Of a DNA stretch of 64,000 nucleotides, positions 29,010 through 38,557 are shown one piece after another. The stretch covers positions 124,001-188,000 of the forward strand of contig JAPWUV010000002.1 in NCBI GenBank assembly GCA_028275345.1, in the 5' to 3' direction. Under the pieces are notes generated by a model. The model saw only the letters and a program-made list of their open reading frames with translations. It was not told the DNA's origin and searched no databases. The position numbers and the translations under genes are program-made. The stretch's first letter is position 1. Every line of letters begins with the position of its first letter. The DNA comes from a bacterium (GTDB taxonomy: Bacteria; Zhuqueibacterota; Zhuqueibacteria; Oleimicrobiales; Geothermoviventaceae).

Positions 29010-29855
29010 ATGAGCCCACTGGACATCTTTTGGGTCTTCTTCATGATTGCGGCGCTGCAACCGGCGATTCGCCGCCGCATGCTGGAATCCAGCAGGATGC
29101 GGTTGATCCAGCGGATGGAGCAAAAGCGGAAGAGCCGGGTCATCGCTCTGGTCCATCGGCAGGAGACCATGAGCCTGCTGGGGTTTCCGATCATGCGCTA
29201 CATCGATATCGAGGACAGCGAGGAAATCCTGCGGGCCATTCGCCTCACCGACCCCAACGTGCCCATTGACCTGATCCTCCACACGCCCGGAGGGCTTGTC
29301 CTGGCGACGAAGCAGATCGCGCGGGCGCTGAAACGCCACCCAGCCAAAGTGACGGTGTTTGTGCCTCACTATGCCATGTCGGGGGGCACCCTGATCGCTT
29401 TGGCGGCCGATGAGATCGTGATGGACGAGAACGCCGTGCTCGGCCCTCTGGATCCGCAGCTGGGGCAGTACCCGGCCGCCTCCATCCTGCGCGCCGTGCA
29501 GGCCAAGGGCAAAGGCAAAGCCGATGACCAAACGCTTATCCTGGCCGATTTGGCGGAAAAGGCGATCCAGCAGGTGAAGGAGACCATTGTCGAGGTCGCC
29601 TCGGACGCCATCCCAAAGGACAAGCTGGAGATCATCGCCCAAGAGCTGAGCTGCGGTCGTTGGACGCACGACTATCCGATCACTGTGGACCACGCGCGGG
29701 CTTTGGGCCTGCCGGTTTCGACAGAACTCCCCGACGAAGTGTACCACTTCATGAACCTCTTCCGGATGCCGGCGGAAAGGAATCGGCCGTCGGTTCAGTA
29801 CATCCCGCTTCCTTACCATGGGCCTCAGGCCGGGAGTGGGGCTGCGCGCAGCTGA
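29010..29855 (+). CDS. SDH-type ClpP-fold serine protease, membrane-anchored
   Basis: The 281-residue product belongs to the serine dehydrogenase proteinase/SppA-like clan with a ClpP fold. An N-terminal hydrophobic segment (about residues 5-18) anchors it. The core has LILHTPGGLVLATKQIARAL, then the nucleophile Ser124 in HYAMSGGTLIALAADEIVMD, and DENAVLGPLDPQLG. Proteins of this type resemble signal peptide peptidases but have no assigned substrate in most bacteria. It sits 43 bases after the rhomboid gene and about 200 before lon. Confidence 0.87.
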   Translation: MSPLDIFWVFFMIAALQPAIRRRMLESSRMRLIQRMEQKRKSRVIALVHRQETMSLLGFPIMRYIDIEDSEEILRAIRLTDPNVPIDLILHTPGGLVLATKQIARALKRHPAKVTVFVPHYAMSGGTLIALAADEIVMDENAVLGPLDPQLGQYPAASILRAVQAKGKGKADDQTLILADLAEKAIQQVKETIVEVASDAIPKDKLEIIAQELSCGRWTHDYPITVDHARALGLPVSTELPDEVYHFMNLFRMPAERNRPSVQYIPLPYHGPQAGSGAARS

Positions 29856-30057
29856 CCCGACTTGGGCTTTGGGGCCCGTCTTGAGCCGTCCTTCAGCCGC
29901 TATGAGCGCGGCCTTGCCGGCCGCCGAAGACGGGGTTTATGGAACGGAGCGGGGGCGTTCCCCTTCCAGCTCGAGGGAACCTCCGGCAGAGGCGGGTCGT
30001 CTTCTGCCTGGTGCAGATCTCAGGCGCGGGTTACTGTGACCTATGCAAGAGGGCGGG

Positions 30058-32493
30058 ATGCTAATTACCCCAGGAGGACCAACGCAAGAGCCGCCAGCAC
30101 CGCAAATCCCCCGCAGGATTCGGATCCTGCCGCTTGGCGAGGCGGTGCTGTTTCCAGGGATGTTGCTGCCGCTGACGATTTCCGACCCTGTCCGGCTTCG
30201 GGTGATTGAGGAGGCAGTGGCTTCGGACCGCTTCGTGGGGGCCTTCGCAAGCCGGACTGGCGCCATCGATCCTGGAACTCAGGATCTCTACGACGTGGGG
30301 ACGGCCGCGCTCATTGCACGGATGCTGCGTTTACCCGACGGCTCTGTCCAAGTGGTGTTGCACGGGCTCGCGCGCATCCGGCTGCGAGAGATTGTGCAGA
30401 GCGTGCCCTTCTTCGTGGCCGATGCAGAACCCCTGCAAGAGGTGCTCCAACGGGATACCGAGTTCGAAGCCGCACTGCGGGGAGCTCTGGGCACGTTCCA
30501 GCGTGTGGTGGAGCTTGCTCCCAACCTTCCAAACGAGCTCGTCACCATTGCGCACAATCTTCCAGATCCGAGCCACCAGGTCGACTTCATGGCCAGCCAT
30601 CTCAACCTGAGCCGCGAGGAAAGGCAGAAGGTATTGGAAGCGGTGGATGTAACCGAGCGTCTCAGGCTCGTAAGCGAGTACCTGAATCGTGAGCTCGAGA
30701 TCCTGGAGATCGGACAGAAGATCCAGCAAGACATCCGCCAGCGGATCGAAAAGACCCAGCGCGAGGCCTACCTGCGGGAGCAACTTCGGGCCATCCAGAA
30801 GGAATTGGGGATCGAAGACGAGCGGACGGCTGAGATCAACGAGTTTCGGAGGCGGATGGAAACGGCGGGCTTGCCGGAGGAGGCGCGAAAGGAGGCGGAG
30901 CGAGAACTTGAGCGGATGCAGTCGATGCCGTTTCAGTCGGCGGAGTACACGGTTTCCCGCACGTATCTCGAGTGGCTCCTCAGCTTGCCATGGAACCAGG
31001 AGACCGAGGATCGGCTGGACTTAGCGGTGGCGCAGCAGATCCTGGACGCCGACCATTATGACCTCGAGAAGGCGAAGGAGAGGATTCTGGACACCCTGGC
31101 GATTCGCCGCCTCAAGCCCGACGCAAAGGGCCCCATCCTTTGCTTCGTAGGCCCGCCGGGAACGGGGAAGACCTCCCTCGGCAAGTCGATCGCACGTGCC
31201 CTGAACCGCAAGTTCGTCCGGGTCTCCCTCGGCGGGGTTTCGGACGAGGCGGAGATTCGTGGCCACCGCCGCACATACATCGGCGCGCTACCGGGGCGAA
31301 TCATCCAGGGCATCCGCCGTGCCGGCGCAAAGAATCCCGTGTTCATGCTGGACGAGATCGACAAGCTGGTCTCCAACTTCCGCGGCGATCCGGCGGCTGC
31401 GCTGCTCGAGGTGCTGGATCCTGAGCAGAACAGCGCCTTCGTGGACCACTATCTAGACGTCCCCTTTGACCTCTCGAAGGTATTCTTCATCACCACTGCC
31501 AACGTGACCCACTCCATTCCCGGTCCCCTTCTGGACCGTATGGAAGTGCTGGAGCTGCAAGGCTACACCGAGGCGGAAAAGCTGGAGATCGCTCGCCGAC
31601 ACCTCCTGCCAAAGCAGCTGGCGGAGAATGGGTTGAGCGTGGACCAGCTCCACATCGAAGATGAGGCGCTGCGGGCGATCATCCAGAGCTACACCCGTGA
31701 AGCCGGCGTCCGCAACTTGGAACGGCAAATCGGAACCATCTGCCGGAAGGCTGCACGCAAGATTGTGACGGGCGAGACCCAGCGCATCCGCGTTGGGAAG
31801 GCGGAACTTCAGGAGATGCTCGGCCCGCCCCGCTACCGGGTCGGGACGGCGGAGGCGAGAGATGAAGTGGGCGTGGCCACCGGCCTTGCGTGGACGCCGA
31901 CCGGTGGCGACTTGATGTTCATCGAGGTAGCCGTTGTGCCCGGTTCGGGGCAGCTGAAACTCACGGGACGGCTGGGGGAGGTCATGAAAGAATCCGCAGA
32001 AGCGGCGATGACCTACGTCCGCTCCCGAGCTCGGGAATTGGGACTCGAACCGGGCTTCCACCGCAAGCTCGACGTGCATATCCACGTGCCGGAGGGAGCT
32101 GTTCCGAAGGACGGACCCTCGGCAGGAATCGCCATTGCGACCGCCCTTGTCAGCGCCCTCACGGACACGCCGGTCCGGAAAGATGTGGCCATGACCGGGG
32201 AGATCACCCTCCGCGGGCGCGTACTTCCCATCGGTGGCGTCCGGGACAAGGTGTTGGCGGCCCAGCGCGGCGGCATCTCCACCGTCCTCCTGCCGCGGGA
32301 AAATGCCCATGACTTGGAAGACGTACCGCAAGAAGTCCGCTCCGAGCTCAACATCGTGTTGGTCGAGCACATGGATCAAGTGCTGGACTTCGCCCTCGCG
32401 TCGAAGCTGAAGCGGGTTTCCGCCGTGGCGGACGAGCCTTCTGCGAACCCCAATTCTTCCTCCGCCGGGCGTCGCGAGCAAGAGGTGGGATGA
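30058..32493 (+). CDS. lon: ATP-dependent protease Lon
   Basis: Lon is a cytoplasmic AAA+ protease that removes damaged and regulatory proteins. The N-terminal LAN domain begins near [21 protein letters not shown]. The AAA module has Walker [10 protein letters not shown] and [10 protein letters not shown]. The protease domain has the catalytic Ser at about residue 688 in PKDGPSAG, with the lysine of the dyad further on (near [11 protein letters not shown]). The ATG at 30058 is preferred over the ATG at 30043 because AGAGGGCGGG lies directly ahead. Length is 811 residues. A small membrane protein gene follows one base after the stop. Confidence 0.96.
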   Translation: MLITPGGPTQEPPAPQIPRRIRILPLGEAVLFPGMLLPLTISDPVRLRVIEEAVASDRFVGAFASRTGAIDPGTQDLYDVGTAALIARMLRLPDGSVQVVLHGLARIRLREIVQSVPFFVADAEPLQEVLQRDTEFEAALRGALGTFQRVVELAPNLPNELVTIAHNLPDPSHQVDFMASHLNLSREERQKVLEAVDVTERLRLVSEYLNRELEILEIGQKIQQDIRQRIEKTQREAYLREQLRAIQKELGIEDERTAEINEFRRRMETAGLPEEARKEAERELERMQSMPFQSAEYTVSRTYLEWLLSLPWNQETEDRLDLAVAQQILDADHYDLEKAKERILDTLAIRRLKPDAKGPILCFVGPPGTGKTSLGKSIARALNRKFVRVSLGGVSDEAEIRGHRRTYIGALPGRIIQGIRRAGAKNPVFMLDEIDKLVSNFRGDPAAALLEVLDPEQNSAFVDHYLDVPFDLSKVFFITTANVTHSIPGPLLDRMEVLELQGYTEAEKLEIARRHLLPKQLAENGLSVDQLHIEDEALRAIIQSYTREAGVRNLERQIGTICRKAARKIVTGETQRIRVGKAELQEMLGPPRYRVGTAEARDEVGVATGLAWTPTGGDLMFIEVAVVPGSGQLKLTGRLGEVMKESAEAAMTYVRSRARELGLEPGFHRKLDVHIHVPEGAVPKDGPSAGIAIATALVSALTDTPVRKDVAMTGEITLRGRVLPIGGVRDKVLAAQRGGISTVLLPRENAHDLEDVPQEVRSELNIVLVEHMDQVLDFALASKLKRVSAVADEPSANPNSSSAGRREQEVG

Positions 32494-32494
32494 A

Positions 32495-32665
32495 ATGCAG
32501 CTACGGACCTGGCAAAGAGTCTTTGTTTGGGCGGTGTTCCTTCCTGGCCTGCTGCTGACCCTTCTATACCTGGGCTTCGTGGCCTGGCCGGCCATTGCTT
32601 TCATGGTCATCTGCCTTCTGCTAGCGAGACCGGGTCGCGGCAAAGGAAAGCCGCAACCTGCTTAG
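32495..32665 (+). CDS. small two-helix membrane protein downstream of lon
   Basis: A 56-residue frame starts with an ATG one base after the lon stop, with GAGG inside the lon 3' end as ribosome site. The protein begins MQLRTWQRVF and has two hydrophobic stretches (about residues 9-25 and 28-44) separated by a short turn. It ends in a basic tail rich in Gly, Arg and Lys. Translation is probably coupled to lon. I know no named family for it. The hydrophobic pattern and tight spacing support a real gene, but homologues are needed to prove it. Confidence 0.55.
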   Translation: MQLRTWQRVFVWAVFLPGLLLTLLYLGFVAWPAIAFMVICLLLARPGRGKGKPQPA

Positions 32666-33198
32666 CGGCTGTCTCCACGGAGGGTGTGGCCAGAGCCTTT
32701 CTTTCCGGCTCCCGAGTGGGGGGCAGGGGTTCAGCGCGACCGCCGGACCCTATCTCCCGGCGTATGCACCGGGGGAAGCAATGCCTGTGTTGGTCAGCCC
32801 AGTCTTAGCTCCGGAAGGCAGGGATGCGCGCCCAGGCAGTCCGAGCGGTTCAGTTCTCAGAGCGGGGTCTCCGTCCGCCACGTACGAGCATGGGGACGGG
32901 CGAACACGAGGAGCTCTGAGGGTTCTTTCGACCGACCCGTTCTGCGTTCCGGTGGGCGGCGCGGAGGATCATGCTTCGGCGGACTGCCACAGCGGAATAT
33001 CGGGAAAGACCTCTCCAGTGGCCCACCTCAGAGCGCATGCCGGAATGAAGCGGCGGAACTCCCCGGGCGGGGGGAACGCGGAATGAGGTCTTCGTGGGCG
33101 ATGAAGGCGCTTGACTGATGGCTTGAAAATCGCTATTTTTGGAAAGCTTAGGCGGGCGGTTCACCGGGTCTTCAGAGCTTGCATGGAAGGGAGCCGAA
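32666..33198 (+). other. 533-base gap before purN without a supported gene
   Basis: Apart from the promoter at its 3' end I see nothing I can support. Frames here translate to Gly-, Arg- and Ser-rich sequence without family features. Confidence 0.5.
33111..33139 (+). promoter_or_regulatory. sigma70-type promoter of purN
   Basis: TTGACT (33111-33116), a 17-base spacer and TATTTT (33134-33139) lie about 60 bases ahead of the purN start in a locally AT-rich patch. Confidence 0.68.
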
Positions 33199-33837
33199 TT
33201 GGCAAAACTGAAGCTGGCGGTTTTCGCATCGGGGAGAGGGTCGAACTTCGAAGCCATTCTGAAGGCGATCGCCGCAGGCCGGTTGGATGCCGAGGTATGC
33301 GTCCTCATCAGCAACAAGTCGGATGCAGGAGCCCTGGAAATCGCCCGTCGGCATGGGATCCCCGCCCTCCATCTCTCGGCTAAGCAATTCCCGTCGCAGG
33401 AAGCCTTCGATGCGGCCCTGCTCGAGGTACTGGCCCGGCACGAGGTGAACTTCATCGCCCTGGCAGGCTACCTCAAGAAGCTGAGTCCCACCATCGTTCA
33501 GGCTTACCGCAATCGGATCCTGAATATTCATCCGGCTTTGCTGCCTGCCTTCGGCGGGCAGGGGATGTACGGCCACCACGTACACGAAGCTGTGCTGCAG
33601 TACGGCTGCAAGGTGACCGGCGTGACCGTTCACATCGTCACTGAGGAGTACGACGCCGGACCTCCGGTGATCCAGCGTTGCGTACCGGTCCTGGATGACG
33701 ACACCCCCGAATCGCTGGCGGCGCGCGTGCTGGAGGTGGAGCACCAGGTGTACCCGGAGGCTCTGCAGTATTTCGCGGAAGACCGGGTGAGGGTGGAAGG
33801 GAGGCGGGTGCGCATTCTTCCGAAGCCGATCGCGTGA
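33199..33837 (+). CDS. purN: phosphoribosylglycinamide formyltransferase
   Basis: PurN transfers a formyl group from 10-formyl-THF to GAR, the third step of purine synthesis. The product has LAVFASGRGSNFEAIL at the N terminus, the catalytic NIHPALLPAFGG segment with Asn and His, and VTVHIVTEEYDAGPPVIQ with the essential Asp. The TTG at 33199 has AAGGGAG five to six bases ahead and starts the protein exactly at the Rossmann strand. The open frame extends upstream to 33139 without a better start. Length is 212 residues, the normal size. purH follows after a long gap. Confidence 0.93.
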   Translation: MAKLKLAVFASGRGSNFEAILKAIAAGRLDAEVCVLISNKSDAGALEIARRHGIPALHLSAKQFPSQEAFDAALLEVLARHEVNFIALAGYLKKLSPTIVQAYRNRILNIHPALLPAFGGQGMYGHHVHEAVLQYGCKVTGVTVHIVTEEYDAGPPVIQRCVPVLDDDTPESLAARVLEVEHQVYPEALQYFAEDRVRVEGRRVRILPKPIA

Positions 33838-34371
33838 GCAAGGTTCGGCCTGGCAATGCCCTCGGGCCGAGGTTCGCCGCGGGAAGGCGCTGTCGCATCC
33901 CTGGGTGAATGCTGAGGACCCGTTTGTCCGAGGGATAGTTGTCGCGCTTCGAACGGGTGAGGAGCTTGGTCGCGCACAGGGTTCCGGTTCGTTCCTCGCC
34001 TTTTCTGTTTCGGGGTCCTCGGGCCCGGCAGGTTTCCCCGCCATCGGGGAGAGGGCTCCTTGGGCTCGCATCCTTGAGGCTTGCGGACCTGGTCTGAGCC
34101 TGCGCAAGGGCGGGGCCGCCGGAGGATTGGCATTTCCGGCAGCGGTAGCTGCTCCCCGTCAGCGAATCGGAGCGTTTGTCTGGATTTGAGATGTTTCCCG
34201 GGAAGCCGTTTGGAATCGCTCCCGGCGGAGTGCGTTGGCGCGAATCGGGCAGGACGGGCCGCAGTTTCCGATGGAGAGCGCCGGAGGCAGGGGTTGTGCC
34301 CGCTTCCAGGGTGTCGAGCCGGTCGTGAGGTTTCGGAGCGAAGGTGAGCAGATCGGCATATAGAGGAGGTC
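33838..34371 (+). other. 534-base gap between purN and purH
   Basis: No frame here looks like protein, and I find no riboswitch, tRNA or terminator by eye. Its GC content is like the genes around it. Only the ribosome site GAGGAGG ahead of purH is clear. Confidence 0.5.
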
Positions 34372-35931
34372 ATGGAAAACTTACTCAAACTGCGCCGGGC
34401 GGTCATTAGTGTTTGGGACAAGGGGGGGATCGTAGAGTTCGCCCAAGCCCTCGTCCGCTGGGACGTGGAGATCGTTGCCACGGGTGGGACCGAGCGAGCC
34501 CTGCGCGAAGCCGGGATCCGGGTGGTTTCGGTTTCCGAAATCACGGGCTTTCCGGAGATCCTGGGTGGACGGGTAAAGACCTTGCATCCGAAGATCTTGG
34601 CGGGGATCCTGGCCCGCAAGGATGATCCTGCCCAGCTGAAACAGGCCGAGGAGCTGGGCATCCCGCTTGTGGATTTGGTGGTGGTGAACCTCTACCCGTT
34701 CGAAAAGACCGTGGTGGAACCGGGTGTAACGCTTGAAAAGGCGCTGGAGCAGATCGACATCGGTGGGCCGACCATGATCCGCGCCGCGGCCAAGAATTTC
34801 CCCTCCGTGGCAGTGGTGGTCGATCCGGCCGACTACCCCGCGATCCTGGAGGAGTTGGAAGCCCACGAAGCCTGCCTGACGTTTGCCACACGAAAGCGCC
34901 TGGCAGCAAAGGTTTTCGCGCGCACGTCGCAGTACGACACAGCCATTGCTCGCTACCTCACCGGGAAATCCGGGGAGCTGCCGGAGGTGATATCGATCGC
35001 CGCGGCTCGTCATTCCGCCCTGCGCTACGGGGAGAATCCGCACCAGGCGGGAGCTTTCTACGCCGCTGAGCCCCGTCAGGGACTTGGGAGCCTGCGACAG
35101 CTCCACGGCAAGGAGCTCTCTTTCAATAACCTTCTGGACACGGATGCCGCCGTCGGGCTCGTTTCCGAGTTCGAGGAGCCGGCTGTGTGCATTGTCAAGC
35201 ACAACAATCCGTGCGGGGTGGGCACCGGCGCAACTTGCAGTGAAGCCTACGACAAGGCCCTGGCGACGGACCCCGTCTCGGCCTTTGGCGGGATTGTGGC
35301 GTGCAACCGGGAGGTAGACGCCGAACTCGCGGAGAAACTGGCCTCCCTCTTCCTGGAAGTGATTGTGGCGCCGAGTTTCAGTGACCCAGCTTTCGAAATC
35401 CTGAGCCGGAAGAAGAACCTGCGCCTGTTGACAATGCCTTTCGATGCCCGTCGGCGCCGGGAGGATTGGGACGTGAGGTCCGTGTGGGGAGGATGGCTCG
35501 TGCAGGAGTTCGATGCTTCCTTGGCGGAGGACTTCGGTGAAGCGCGCGTTGTGACCGAGAGGGCACCGAGTGAGGCGGAGTGGGAAGCCCTGCGCTTCGC
35601 GTGGAAGGTCGCTCGATGGGTGAAGTCCAACGCCATCGTCTTCGCCGGGAAGGACCGCACGCTGGGGATCGGAGCCGGTCAGATGAGCCGCGTGGATTCC
35701 GTGCACCTGGCCGCCTGGAAGGCTCGAAATGCGGGGCTATCGCTTGCGGGGAGTGTGCTCGCATCGGATGCATTTTTCCCGTTCCGGGACGGCGTCGATG
35801 CGGCAGCAGAGGCAGGAGCGACGGCCATCGTACAGCCGGGCGGCTCGGTGCGTGACCAGGAGGTGATCCAGGCAGCCAATGAACACGGCATGGCCATGGT
35901 CTTCACAGGCGTGCGGCATTTCCGCCACTGA
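34372..35931 (+). CDS. purH: bifunctional AICAR transformylase/IMP cyclohydrolase
   Basis: PurH performs the last two steps of IMP synthesis. The N-terminal IMP cyclohydrolase (MGS-like) domain shows [15 protein letters not shown], the [10 protein letters not shown] loop and [11 protein letters not shown]. The C-terminal transformylase domain shows [25 protein letters not shown], the catalytic KHNNPCGVG and the late [15 protein letters not shown]. At 519 residues it is full length. The ATG at 34372 has AGGAGG ahead. It lies downstream of purN on the same strand. Confidence 0.96.
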   Translation: MENLLKLRRAVISVWDKGGIVEFAQALVRWDVEIVATGGTERALREAGIRVVSVSEITGFPEILGGRVKTLHPKILAGILARKDDPAQLKQAEELGIPLVDLVVVNLYPFEKTVVEPGVTLEKALEQIDIGGPTMIRAAAKNFPSVAVVVDPADYPAILEELEAHEACLTFATRKRLAAKVFARTSQYDTAIARYLTGKSGELPEVISIAAARHSALRYGENPHQAGAFYAAEPRQGLGSLRQLHGKELSFNNLLDTDAAVGLVSEFEEPAVCIVKHNNPCGVGTGATCSEAYDKALATDPVSAFGGIVACNREVDAELAEKLASLFLEVIVAPSFSDPAFEILSRKKNLRLLTMPFDARRRREDWDVRSVWGGWLVQEFDASLAEDFGEARVVTERAPSEAEWEALRFAWKVARWVKSNAIVFAGKDRTLGIGAGQMSRVDSVHLAAWKARNAGLSLAGSVLASDAFFPFRDGVDAAAEAGATAIVQPGGSVRDQEVIQAANEHGMAMVFTGVRHFRH

Positions 35932-36062
35932 CAGATGCCGTGCTGGGCTCTTCGGCCGCAGCCTGCGAGGAGCATGGGGTCCGAGGGGGCGTGGGCGGGG
36001 GGACGGAGCTTTCGGCAGGGAGAGTGGGCTAAGGCAGAGCATTCAATCGCGAGGGACGCAGT

Positions 36063-37094
36063 ATGCCATTTTCCTTTCTCGGCCTGTTCGGGAATGATAT
36101 TGCCATGGACCTGGGCACGGCGAACACATTGCTCTTCGTGCGGGGCAAAGGGATCGTCGTGAACGAGCCCTCCATTGTGGCGATCCGGCGCAGCGATCAG
36201 GAAATCGTAGCCTACGGCTCCGAAGCCAAGGAGATGGTTGGGCGGACGCCCGGGGAAATCACCACGGTGCGGCCTTTGCGGGACGGCGTCATCGCCGACT
36301 TCGAGCTTGCCGAGCGGATGATCCGCTACTTCGTGCGCAAAGCTCAGGGGAGCCGGTTCATTCGGCCGCGGATGGCGATCGCGATCCCCTCCGGGATCAC
36401 GGAGGTGGAAAAACGAGCCGTGCGGGATTCGGCGGAACATGCCGGAGCTCGGGAGGTGGTGCTCATCGATGAGCCGATGGCGGCGGCGATCGGCGTGGGA
36501 TTGCCGGTCGAAGAGCCGGTGGGGAACATGATCGTGGATGTCGGTGGGGGGACGACCGAAATCGCCGTGATCTCGCTATCGGGGATTGTCACGGACATCT
36601 CGATCCGGATCGCCGGTGACGAGATGAACGAGGCCATCATCCAGTACCTCAAGCGAAAGCACAACCTCCTGATTGGCGAGAACACGGCCGAGCATATCAA
36701 GATAACGATCGGGTCGGTCCCGCCGTACAAGCCGGAAGGGCAGATCACCATCAAGGGAAGGGATGTGGTGGCCGGCATCCCCAAGACCGTTGAGGTGACC
36801 GGGGAGGAAATCCAGGAAGCTTTGGCAGAAGCCACCGGGGCCATCGTGGACGCTGTGAAACTCTGTCTCGAGAGGACGCCCCCCGAGCTCTCGGCCGACA
36901 TCGTGGACCGAGGTCTCATCCTGTCCGGAGGCGGCGCTTTGCTGCGAGGCCTGGACGAACGCATCCGGCAGGAGACGGGCCTGCCAGTTTTTGTGGCCGA
37001 CGACCCTCTAACCTGCGTGGTCCGAGGAACCGGCAAGATTCTGGAGGACCTGCCGCGGTACGAAAAGGTGCTTACGAAGGTGAAGCGGTACTGA
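36063..37094 (+). CDS. mreB: rod shape-determining protein MreB
   Basis: MreB is the actin homologue that guides lateral wall synthesis on the inner face of the membrane. The phosphate-1 loop [10 protein letters not shown] is near residue 15. The phosphate-2 region [16 protein letters not shown] and the adenosine motif [15 protein letters not shown] are all present. The 343-residue length is typical. A short hydrophobic N terminus ([10 protein letters not shown]) could act as the membrane-binding helix. It opens the elongasome set mreB-mreC-mreD-mrdA-rodA and points to a rod-shaped cell. Confidence 0.97.
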   Translation: MPFSFLGLFGNDIAMDLGTANTLLFVRGKGIVVNEPSIVAIRRSDQEIVAYGSEAKEMVGRTPGEITTVRPLRDGVIADFELAERMIRYFVRKAQGSRFIRPRMAIAIPSGITEVEKRAVRDSAEHAGAREVVLIDEPMAAAIGVGLPVEEPVGNMIVDVGGGTTEIAVISLSGIVTDISIRIAGDEMNEAIIQYLKRKHNLLIGENTAEHIKITIGSVPPYKPEGQITIKGRDVVAGIPKTVEVTGEEIQEALAEATGAIVDAVKLCLERTPPELSADIVDRGLILSGGGALLRGLDERIRQETGLPVFVADDPLTCVVRGTGKILEDLPRYEKVLTKVKRY

Positions 37095-37219
37095 TTTCCC
37101 CTTGCGCAGTGAGAGAATGCCTGCCGCCCCCGCTTCTTCAGGCTGGGCCGGGAGGCGAATGTAAGCGAAGGTGAAGCTCTTCACAGCGTGGAGCTCCTGG
37201 GTCTCGCCGGGTTGAGGAG

Positions 37220-38011
37220 ATGCGGGCGTCTCTGAGAGAGTGGGCGGCGCTGGGCGTGTGCGTGTTCGCTTCTTTGGGCCTACTGGCGGGGAACGAGGAC
37301 AGACCCGTCCAGCTCATCCGGGCCACAGCTATTTCCATTTCCGGCTCGGCCCAGGAACTGCTCAGCCGCTTCACGCGGACGTTCAGTCTCTCACGGCAGG
37401 TGGCCCGCCTTACGTCGGAGAATGCTCAGCTTCTTCTGGAAGTGGCGCGATACCGGAACGCCGCGCTGGAAAACCAGAGGCTGCGGGCATTGTTGGGCTT
37501 CAAGGAAACGACGCCATTTCCCCTCCTCCCCGCCGAGGTGGTGGCCTACAGCGGCAATTCTGCCATTCGTTCCATCAAGATCAACGTCGGTGCTGAGGAC
37601 GGCGTCAAGCGGGATTGTCCGGTCGTGAACTCTCAGGGGCTCGTGGGCAAGGTCTACCTTGTGGGCTCCGACTACTCTTTGGTTCACGTGGTGCTGGATC
37701 GTAACTTCCGGGCAGCGGCCGTCGTGGAGCGGTCCCGCGTGAATGGGATCCTGCGGTGGAGCGGAGGAGAGTACTGCATCCTGGACGACGTCCCGATCCG
37801 CGCGGATGTGCGCATCGGGGACGTGGTCGTCACCTCCGGGCTTGGTGGGATCTTTCCCAAAGGCATTCGCATCGGCGTGGTGGTCCAAGTGTCTGAGGAT
37901 GCGACGAGCCTGTTCAAGCTGGTGTACGTCAGGCCGGTGGTGGATTTCAACCGGCTGGAGGAAGTGGCGGTCCTGCTGTCTTCCGACCGAAGCGCGCGAG
38001 TGGGGGAATGA
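37220..38011 (+). CDS. mreC: rod shape-determining protein MreC
   Basis: MreC is a bitopic membrane protein linking the periplasmic wall synthases with MreB and MreD. The 263-residue product has an N-terminal membrane segment (about residues 8-22). A coiled coil around residues 55-90 (RLTSENAQLLLEVARYRNAALENQRLRALL) precedes the beta-rich core with SAIRSIKINVGAEDGVKRDCPVV and VVTSGLGGIFPKGIRIG. Its stop overlaps the mreD start by four bases, so translation is coupled. Confidence 0.95.
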   Translation: MRASLREWAALGVCVFASLGLLAGNEDRPVQLIRATAISISGSAQELLSRFTRTFSLSRQVARLTSENAQLLLEVARYRNAALENQRLRALLGFKETTPFPLLPAEVVAYSGNSAIRSIKINVGAEDGVKRDCPVVNSQGLVGKVYLVGSDYSLVHVVLDRNFRAAAVVERSRVNGILRWSGGEYCILDDVPIRADVRIGDVVVTSGLGGIFPKGIRIGVVVQVSEDATSLFKLVYVRPVVDFNRLEEVAVLLSSDRSARVGE

Positions 38012-38490
38012 GGCGCGTTGGCCTCTACGCCGTGGCCATTGCCGCAGCTGTACTGCTCCAGTCCACGGTGGTCGAGTTCTTGTCCATGGCGGGCGCCCGT
38101 CCCAATCTGCCCTTGTTGCTACTGGTGGCTTTGCTCCTTCGGCTCGATGTGTACGAATCTCTGGCGCTTGGGTTCTTGACCGGATTGCTCTCCGACCTCA
38201 CAGCAGGTACGCCGCTTGGCCTCGGATCCCTGGGCTATTCGCTGGTAGCGTTCGTCATCCGTGTTGGTACGCGCGATTGGGTGCAGGTCAACTACCAGCG
38301 GATGCTGCTGGTCTGGGCCATGGGCGCCGTGATCTTCGAGGGATTGGCGAACGGGATCCTCTTGCTGGGCGCGGAGGTCGGTCTGGCGGGGGCGTTGTTT
38401 CGGCATATCATTCCGTGCGTGCTGTACGATGTGGGCTTCGGCATGCTGGTTCTGGCTGCCCTGCCTCAGGCTTGGTGGCGCAGGTTGTAG
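38008..38490 (+). CDS. mreD: rod shape-determining protein MreD
   Basis: The 160-residue integral membrane protein has five to six hydrophobic segments. The features QSTVVEFLSMAGARPNLPLLLLVAL and GFLTGLLSDLTAGTPLGLGSLGYSLVAF are typical of MreD. Its role is to stabilise the MreBCD-RodA complex. The ATGA overlap with mreC and the downstream mrdA and rodA confirm the assignment, which sequence alone would give less firmly. Confidence 0.92.
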   Translation: MRRVGLYAVAIAAAVLLQSTVVEFLSMAGARPNLPLLLLVALLLRLDVYESLALGFLTGLLSDLTAGTPLGLGSLGYSLVAFVIRVGTRDWVQVNYQRMLLVWAMGAVIFEGLANGILLLGAEVGLAGALFRHIIPCVLYDVGFGMLVLAALPQAWWRRL

Positions 38491-38557
38491 GGTAAGACAT
38501 GGCGAGCAGGGCAGGGTCCCCGTGGCTCGGTGTTGATCTTGGACCCGTGGTCTTCAG

